Below are positions 57,101 through 64,000 of a stretch of 64,000 nucleotides of DNA, piece after piece. The notes under the pieces are model-generated. The model saw nothing but the letters and a program-made list of their open reading frames with translations, made no database searches and had not been told where the DNA came from. Source of the stretch: Loripinus fragilis (lineage: Eukaryota > Mollusca > Bivalvia > Lucinida > Lucinidae); assembly GCA_964019695.1 (NCBI GenBank), contig OZ026516.1, positions 81,299,018-81,363,017 on the forward strand, in the 5' to 3' direction. The position numbers were made by a program, and so were the translations under genes. Each line of letters starts with the position of its first letter. Position 1 is the first letter of the stretch.

Positions 57101-60068
57101 TTAAAATTTGATTTTTTAGCTTCAGTTTTTAAATTTTGTAACTAAAGTTTATGTGAGATTATCCTTTAATGACTCTTACAGATGCCTAAACTTTCTTTTT
57201 GGCTTTTGGGTTATTGAGATTCGTTGAAATAATTGAAACTATGAACTTTTTCATCAGACTAGTTTGAATAATTGAACTTTTGCTTGTGTCAGCTTGTGAG
57301 GGGGGTCACATACGAAATCCTGGATTTGTATCGCTTTTTGGTGACTGAGTTAGTCCTTTTGGACGATTATTTGCTTAACTATATGAGTTTGATATGTCAC
57401 AGAGACAAAATTTAAAAATTCGAAAATTTGCAGATTCTTGAAGGTGTTAGTACACAATTACAGTCTTCCGGTTTGGTAGCCCACGAAAATAGTACCTTTA
57501 GAAATTTAGCACTTGCCGTTTCTGGGCCCTTTATGGCGTAAATGGATGCTTTATTCGACTTTAAATGTACATGTGATTCAACATTGGTCTATATTTGTCA
57601 GGCTGATGCAGAAAAATGCATCTTTGTGTGGACTATTTTGTCACAGACTCCCCAGCGCACTCCCCAGGTAACGTCTGACGCGGGTCGGATTTCAGCCCGG
57701 ATTTTTTGACTGTTCCCCAAAGAACGGAGAATGCTGAGAAAACGAGATTATCAAGGTAGGTTGTCTTTTCACTTTTTTGATAGGTGAATGACAGATCTTG
57801 CCACTCACAGACAGAAAAAGGTCCAAGCAATGTCCTGGAAAAAATTGCAGACGCTCGAATTCTGCCTTTTCACATGGAGTTGAATGGGACCGATTAATTG
57901 TGCACCGAACCCTATAAGAGAGAAGGTGAAAAAAACGAAAATCTTTGTAAAACAGTCATTTTTCAATGAATTCAGATGAAATTTTGCACACAGATCAGGA
58001 ATCAAAATAGAAATAATTTGAAAGTATTTTTGGAAGAAATTTAAATTTAAATTTTAAAATTTTATTGAATTTTAGTTTAAATTTTAAATTTTTCTTAAAA
58101 TTATTTTTAAAGCCTGGTTCTCTCGAGGAAAGACTCAAATTGCATTATATTCCAGAAAATGCAATTAAATGGCCATACACAAACAGTTTTGACCAGGATT
58201 TGACTAATCAATCCGAGCAGGCTGACTGTGATACTCCGTTTTTGCAGACTGGCTAGCACTACTGTGCAAGTTGATTTTTGTGATTGTATTCCCTTTTCTA
58301 CTGAAATGTGCTATGAGTGCTTACTCACTTTAACTGTACCAGTATGGTGACTTAGCATATGGGTATTTATTAAAACACTCTTAGGATACGTACACTCATT
58401 AGAACCGCCTCATAGAGATGGCACTTAAAGGCATAATGATGAGGAACCGCAGGGACTGGTCGGGACCATTCCCCCAAGCAGGTTCCCTGGCCTCATTGCT
58501 TAGACCAATAAAATTCAATTGTATTTGGCTGTTCAACTCACCGGGTTGAGGCTGTACTAATTTGAACTCAAACTGAAACTTTTTCAGCTAAACAAATCAA
58601 CTGCAGCACCCCCCCCCCCCAGCTTCATCCGAGATCAAATTTTGTTCTTATTTCGACCACGCAAGCAGTAGTATTGTTTGGTACTCATTAGAGTCGCCTC
58701 ACACTCAAAATTGTTTATGAAGCTACTCATTAGAACCGCCTCGCATAGATAATGATATAACATAGTTATTTAAGCTCATTTAGTTACCTAACCCCCAATG
58801 AAGCACTTTCACACAGGTACTCGTATTCTGTGCTTAAGCGGGTTGTGATATTTCTCGCTCGACGAGGCCATTCTAATGAGTAATATTTACTTACAGTCTT
58901 TTCGTAAATTTCAAATTTGGGATATAGTTTCATCAAAAAAAGAGGATGAGCAATTTCCATTATGATATGAGCATTAAATCTAGACCTAGGTCTCAAATCT
59001 TTCCCACTCTGGCCATTTTGGTAGCATGTAAATTACGGAATATTTCACATTCAGAACTAGCGGTGTAGATCATGATTAGAATGAAATGATGTGTTTCGTC
59101 CAGCATCAGGCACTCATCAGTGAAGCTGCTCTACTTCAGACACAAAGTAAGTGGTATAAATTGCTGTTTTCAGCATACTTGGGTGCAACGTAGCTTGGTT
59201 TTGGGGACAAATTTGAATGTGATTCAAAACTGTTCGCGATTTTGCTTAAAATCACTTTAAAATTTGATTTTTTAGCTTCAGTTTTTAAATTTTGTAACTA
59301 AAGTTTATGTGAGATTATCCTTTAATGACTCTTACAGATGCCTAAACTTTCTTTTTTGCTTTTGGGTTATTGAGATTCGTTGAAATAATTGAAACTATGA
59401 ACTTTTTCATCAGACTAGTTTGAATAATTGAACTTTTGCTTGTGTCAGCTTGTGAGGGGGGTCACATACGAAATCCTGGATTTGTATCGCTTTTTGGTGA
59501 CTGAGTTAGTCCTTTTGGACGATTATTTGCTTAACTATATGAGTTTGATATGTCACAGAGACAAAATTTAAAAATTCGAAAATTTGCAGATTCTTGAAGG
59601 TGTTAGTACACAATTACAGTCTTCCGGTTTGGTAGCCCACGAAAATAGTACCTTTAGAAATTTAGCACTTGCCGTTTCTGGGCCCTTTATGGCGTAAATG
59701 GATGCTTTATTCGACTTTAAATGTACATGTGATTCAACATTGGTCTATATTTGTCAGGCTGATGCAGAAAAATGCATCTTTGTGTGGACTATTTTGTCAC
59801 AGACTCCCCAGCGCACTCCCCAGGTAACGTCTGACGCGGGTCGGATTTCAGCCCGGATTTTTTGACTGTTCCCCAAAGAACGGAGAATGCTGAGAAAACG
59901 AGATTATCAAGGTAGGTTGTCTTTTCACTTTTTTGATAGGTGAATGACAGATCTTGCCACTCACAGACAGAAAAAGGTCCAAGCAATGTCCTGGAAAAAA
60001 TTGCAGACGCTCGAATTCTGCCTTTTCACATGGAGTTGAATGGGACCGATTAATTGTGCACCGAACCC

Positions 60069-60333
60069 AACTTTGCCTCCCCATTTTAACATAAATTCAC
60101 ACTGGCATCGGGATTTCCCCGCAGAATCATAAACTTCTACCCTTTATTTCACTAAGACTTTCATTAATAGTCTAATTCTTCCATTATTTTAGCTGTATTT
60201 TGCATTTATTCCCGAGCATCTCTTGATTTCTGCTTCTGTTATTCGTGTGTCATGCGGATAGCTTCGGTTTTTACCGTTATGCACCCAAACGCCTTGTAAC
60301 GAACCTAAATGTCCGAATGTGACCGAATATGTT
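60069..60333. other. right flank of the array
   Basis: Sequence similarity to the monomer stops abruptly after CACCGAACCC. No repeat or gene is recognised up to the promoter candidate. Confidence 0.45.
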
Positions 60334-60369
60334 TGACGTCATCCTGCGCCTGTCTTCTGCTATATAAGA
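60334..60369 (+). promoter_or_regulatory. candidate core promoter: CRE-like site plus TATA box
   Basis: TGACGTCA (60334-60341), a perfect palindromic CRE/ATF site, lies 18 bp upstream of CTATATAAG (60360-60368), with a GC-containing GCGCCCCATCAGCTCTCAG expected at the initiation region ~25-30 bp downstream. The spacing is that of a functional RNA polymerase II promoter. It could drive a host gene, or be the promoter of the inserted element (as in an LTR). Confidence 0.5.
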
Positions 60370-60499
60370 GCGCCCCATCAGCTCTCAGGGTTGTTGACTG
60401 CTAGCAACCGGCTTGTGTAGTTAAGACTTAAAAAGCTTGTTGTAGGTGGACAGATTGAGATAGCTTGCATTCCACCTAGATTGAAAGTTTGCTAACAGA

Positions 60500-60535
60500 A
60501 TGCCACCTAGAAGAGCAATGCTTGGCCCTTCTCAG
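60500..60535 (+). CDS. possible first coding exon, 12 codons
   Basis: ATG at 60500 lies ~110 bp downstream of the predicted start site and encodes MPPRRAMLGPSQ, followed by CAG|GTCTCA, a plausible splice donor. Without splicing the frame ends after 14 codons. No matching downstream exon was identified, so this rests only on promoter spacing and donor context. Confidence 0.2.
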
Positions 60536-61611
60536 GTCTCATAATCACAATATTTACATTCTTTCCCCACCACCTTGTTCCTTAAAGACAAAGATTACTG
60601 TCTAATAGAGATCATTAAAGGATTAACTGATAAGGGACAATTTCAGTATCTCACAAAATTAATGGGGCCTCAAGAGGGGACTTACCTGTATGCAACACAA
60701 TTTCATTCACTAAGATGAAGATCAATATCTTATCATAAAATACCTATTCCCTTTATGGGACCACTTTATTGTCCCAGTAAGGAAGTCATAATCACCTCAT
60801 TATGGCTGTCCTTTTGATCTGCCCAGTATGACCCCTGGAGAGAGTCATAATGAGTGGTACCAGTATTATTGCTCAAATATTTGTCCCTTTAACTCGAACT
60901 TTAGGTGGAAATCTTTTCTCTCATAAACATTCTCTTTTATTACTCCTTTAGGCGAAGTTGGCACAGGTTGTTATATATATGTATCATAGAATATATTTGA
61001 TTTAACACTTAAGGAATTATAAGGTTTATTGGTTTGTGCGATTCTTGTAAATTAAGTTAAGACTTCTGCTTCCGTCAGTTCCACCTATATAGGTGGAGAC
61101 CTATATCTTATAACAGTCTAGTTCGTAGGACGTTTATAGCGTACTAAACGTGCTTGTTCTGGCCTGGTAGACTGTTGATAGGCTTTAGCGAACACTGTGA
61201 GTGTGTATTGGTTGATTTTGTCTGAGTTAGGGGTATTTCACCTATTTAGGTGGAATCATAATTGCAGAAGCGTCTAACTTGAATCTAAGTCAATTTAAGG
61301 TTTATATTGATTGATATAACTTAATGAGTCATTCTACGAGTCTAGGGCATTAATATCACGTTATTTACAGTCTATAAACGTTAGTAAAGGTAAGTGATTG
61401 ACTCCACCTATATAGGCGAAGGTTCCACCTATATAGGTGAAGTTCCACCTAGATAGGCGAAGATCTTAAATTACCACAGACTAGCTAATAGCACGTTGTC
61501 AGTCTTACTGAACCTACTTAATCGGTGGGTTGGTGCCTGATGCTTATCTGTAGCTGGACCCACCGTGGCTGAACTTGAGGTTTCCTTTAGCTCTGACTAT
61601 CTGTGAGTCAT

Positions 61612-62080
61612 GAGCCCTTTTCTTTGTTTCATCATGGTATAGTAATTTGATTAGAGTGTTTTTCCATGATGATACATTGCATTAGTTAGATGGCCTCCAT
61701 GCGAGCTGAACATTTCTTGTACTTCAACAACAGCAGAATCTAGGGCAAAGATTTGGTACCAGTAAAATGCATTTAAGCCCCCCGGTGGCTTAGGCTGCTG
61801 TCCGTTCTAAGGCGGTGGTTCTGTTGTTGTTGACTTTTTGTTTATTGTTACTCCCATTGTGGGAGTCTGTAACTGTTCTATGTTTTGTTGTACGTTACTT
61901 TATGTCCATTCTAGTATTGCAATCATCTTGACGGGGAAGAGAGAGCTGATTGCTTTGCTTAATTTGTCTTCCTGGTGTCTCGTGATGGTTAAGCGGCTCT
62001 TCCTCGCGGTGCCACAGGGTTGTCTGCAGTTTGTGATTGTGGTATTTCCTGATCATACTCATTTACTATTTTTGTTCAGG
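61612..62080 (-). repeat. dispersed repeat R, copy 3, inverted
   Basis: The reverse complement of 36428-36885: CAGCAGAATCTAGGGCAAAG, AAAATGCATTTAAGCC, CTGCTGTCCGTTCTAAGGCG-GTGG, ACTCCCATTGTGGGAGT, GAAGAGAGAGCTGATTGCTT, CTCTTCCTCGCGGTGCCA, TGTGGTATTTCC. It splits the palindrome cluster, implying a later insertion. The 92-codon open frame is not shared with the other copies. Confidence 0.8.
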
Positions 62081-62407
62081 ACTTGTAGATTGTTGGTAGG
62101 CAATACAGACGCATAATTGGTGAATTTGATTGTCCGTGACTGAGTCTGGGTCTTCCACCTATTTAGGTGAAATCACTGATTCAAGAGTGACTTAATTACA
62201 AACCATTTATCCTCGTGTATATATTGAATTTGCATACTAAGTGAACCGTCGACATCTTGTGAGCATTATTGTCACATTTATTATAGTTAATGTAGGTCAA
62301 AGATCGTTTCCACCTATATGGGAGAAACTCCACCTATATAGGCAAAGTTCCACCTATATAATTTCTGTTCCACCTATATAGGTGTAGTGATATCTATATA
62401 GGCGAAA

Positions 62408-62858
62408 TAGTTAATATTTAGGTATACAGGTTAAATATACCTATTATTTTGATTTGATAACCACCATATGTTGTGTTGCTTACGTTGAACTATAATGGAC
62501 CTGCTAAGACTGTGCTAGGACTAATAATCTCCATTATATCTTCACAGCATCAGTTGTAGGTCGAATATAAAAACTACACCTTCATCTAACTACATATTGG
62601 CCTATATTACATTATTGTATACAAGATCACTATCTAATTGCTTGATACCTACATGATAATAGTTTCTATGTGCTCACATACTTATTGTTAAGGGATACTT
62701 AATAAATTGTAGAAAATTTACAAAAAGGCTGGCTGTCTATTCACTTCCCAAAAGCATTGAGTACGACCCAGGTCGGACCCAATATTGAAATATTGTCGCG
62801 TCACCACCAATTCCTGACTATATAATTTGATGAACGCTTGACCGGGTGGTGCCGTTAC
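62408..62858. other. right end of the 16.3 kb insertion
   Basis: No gene recognised. A 76-codon frame on the minus strand (62718-62948) crosses the insertion boundary and is therefore not a real gene. Confidence 0.4.
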
Positions 62859-62863
62859 AATAT

Positions 62864-64000
62864 ACCACCAAAGTAAGGTTAGTGATCTGCATTTCTTACC
62901 GCTTATCAGTGCTGATCTACTTTTGCATTTTCTGAGGTGCGTGTACACAACCTATATACGGACGCATTGACTTCAAAACATATATAGACCTTTCAAACTA
63001 TGGCTATGAAGACAGAAATGGTTCCCTGATTCCTACCTACCATATAAACAATGTCTCAGAGAGTCTTGTACAATATGCAGTTGTAAATGTGCTCATACAA
63101 ACACTGTGCACGCAGACGTATTGATGTCCCTTGCTGCGTTTATTGCAAAAGTAAAAATATCTCAGGTCAATTCTGTATGAATCCGCATATGGTTTTCTCT
63201 GTTCCAGTGATATTGTAAAGTATGTATTTGTATTTAAAGCTGTTTACAACAGTATTAACAATACAGCGGAGTGTATAGATTGCAATGTATGACTATTCTT
63301 TTTGTTAGTTGTAAAATTGGATTCCTAGCATATTACTTGCAATACTGACACAAAAACGTCCATGACAAGGTATTTGTGCATTTGGCGGCGATTTTTGGAA
63401 GCTATTATTCAATGGAGTAAAAAAGAACGATATATTAATATTAATATTTAAATTTTCATCGTGCTGTATATTTATGCTATAAAATGATTTATGTTAGAGC
63501 CATAATAAAAAGAAAGGCAGTATTGTCATATACCTGAATCTGTTGTTTTTCCTCAGTTTATCACACCCACGCTTAAGGTACTTAAAACCTTAAATCAACA
63601 TTAGAAAAGTTGTTCAAACGAGTCTATCGTTTGTTCTAGTCTCTAACAAGATCCAGAAGTAATTTTAAAACAATCAAACACCTTTGGCTGACAATTAAGG
63701 AAAAAAATATTACCCACAATCGGCATTTTTTCTTAAAAAATATAACAATTCTGTTATGTTTTCTGTCTTTTGTCATAATAATTTGATGTTCAGCCTAAAT
63801 GGCTAAAAGTTTATATTCATACCTCTTTTATTCTATTATAAAATGTTTGAATCCAAAGACAAGCAAGAAGTACAGTGAGCCACTTTAGTTACGCACCACT
63901 TATAAAATGTAAAATTACTCGGAAAATAGATACGATATTTTTTATTCTGAGACTACCAGCGTAAAGCGCATTTATATTTACAGTAGCCAATGAAATTTCA
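62864..64000. other. right flank, gene-free
   Basis: The first ~80 bases may continue the decayed transposon ORF (CCACCAAAG ... TTCTTACCGCTTATCAGTGC). The rest is AT-rich with no supported gene. ATTCTGAGACTACCAGCGTA at 63945 loosely recalls repeat E. Confidence 0.4.

Larger units (their letters stand above)
46664..60068 (+). repeat. satellite array, 2156 bp monomer, 6.2 copies
   Basis: Monomers start (GGTGTTAGTACACAATTACA) at 46664, 48820, 50975, 53131, 55287, 57443 and 59599; the last is cut after 470 bp at 60068. Intervals are 2156, 2155, 2156, 2156, 2156, 2156. By eye the copies are almost identical: a C-run of 11 rather than 12 in monomer 2, and G to T at 59357. Every small open frame (63-70 codons) repeats exactly with the monomer, shows no domain, and is considered incidental. 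Each monomer has an extremely AT-rich block (47258-47335 in the first), a C12 run (47830-47841) and four copies of an ACTCATTAGA motif. Such homogeneity implies recent amplification or conversion, or assembly duplication. Confidence 0.95.
60441..62407. repeat. cluster of TTCCACCTATATAGGTGGAA palindromes
   Basis: Sites at 61079-61097, 61237-61255, 61402-61420, 61423-61441, 61443-61461, 62153-62171, 62308-62326, 62328-62346, 62348-62366 and 62368-62386 share the consensus TTCCACCTATATAGGTGAA; a weaker one is at 62390-62407, and half-sites lie at 60443, 60471, 60502, 60903 and 60948. Grouped sites are spaced 20-21 bp, two helical turns. The block 61190-61465 is itself a diverged duplicate of 62105-62370. 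Could be transcription-factor operators, element-encoded protein sites, or stem-loops in RNA. Confidence 0.85.
46540..62859. mobile_element. putative 16.3 kb insertion with TGTAACGGC...GCCGTTACA ends
   Basis: TGTAACGGC at 46540-46548 is inversely repeated as GCCGTTACA at 62851-62859, and ATAT flanks both (46536-46539 and 62860-62863). Left of it the decayed transposon ORF reads ...ECVLLV*N; right of it IPPK and AFLTAYQC can be read, which fits the next family motif (LPPT ... AYYQ). Thus one ORF seems split by one insertion. Contents: tRNA-like tract, 2156 bp satellite array, promoter candidate, palindrome cluster, and repeat R copy 3. No transposase or polymerase is seen. TG...CA ends with a 4 bp duplication would also fit a large solo LTR inflated by the array; short TIRs would fit a cut-and-paste element. 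Confidence 0.5.

Noticed and set aside
46854..60084. Open frames of 63-78 codons repeated in each 2156 bp monomer
   Set aside because: They repeat only because the DNA repeats, overlap on both strands, lack domains, start codons with context or splice logic, and the last one changes its N terminus where the array is cut.
46540..62859. A complete LTR retrotransposon
   Set aside because: The TG...CA ends would fit, but no second copy of either end, primer-binding site, polypurine tract, or gag/pol frame is visible; kept only as an alternative (solo LTR).
62718..62948. 76-codon minus-strand frame
   Set aside because: It spans the predicted insertion boundary at 62859 and has no recognisable content.

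Overview
This is a stretch of animal nuclear genome, almost certainly from a mollusc and most likely a bivalve. The evidence is a split gene with GT/AG introns, tRNA-derived SINEs, many short foldback elements, a tandem repeat carrying the GAGTTATGGCCCTTGA motif that I associate with bivalve genomes, and generally AT-rich sequence with very few long open frames. There are no bacterial operons, rRNA genes or CRISPR arrays. Species identification from memory is not safe.

Layout. 1-15 kb is repeat-dense intergenic sequence: a MITE at the left edge, two copies of a ~210 bp TIR element, SINEs, a ~3.9 kb element with ~50 bp inverted ends (5595-9474) enclosing a ~151 bp x6 tandem repeat, nested inverted repeats (9928-10881), a ~155 bp near-perfect palindrome (12108-12262), a ~510 bp tandem duplication with embedded hairpins (13589-14610), and the 3' tail of a LINE reverse transcriptase (14766-14981). 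15.4-28.5 kb holds the only convincing host gene: seven exons of a zona pellucida (ZP) domain membrane protein on the + strand. It has ten cysteines, a KRKR furin-like site, one C-terminal transmembrane segment and a short cytoplasmic tail. The 5' end with the signal peptide was not found, and the exon 3/exon 4 junction does not close in phase. Its introns carry SINEs, MITEs and an 11-copy 24 bp minisatellite that is open on both strands.

28.5-43 kb is gene-poor. It holds an old duplication (about 28.5-31.7 kb against 38.8-39.7 kb), three to four copies of a ~460 bp repeat, two larger copies plus one tail of a second repeat, and several short hairpin elements. 43.3-46.5 kb is a decayed, rearranged transposon gene. 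It is interrupted at 46540 by what looks like one 16.3 kb insertion (46540-62859) with 9 bp inverted ends and ATAT target duplications.

That insertion contains a tRNA-like tract, a 13.4 kb array of 6.2 nearly identical 2156 bp monomers (46664-60068), a TATA-box promoter candidate, and a cluster of about ten palindromes of the form TTCCACCTATATAGGTGGAA. The array, its insertion boundaries and the palindrome cluster are the most unusual parts of the window. Repeat families were compared by eye only, and family names from memory are marked as such.
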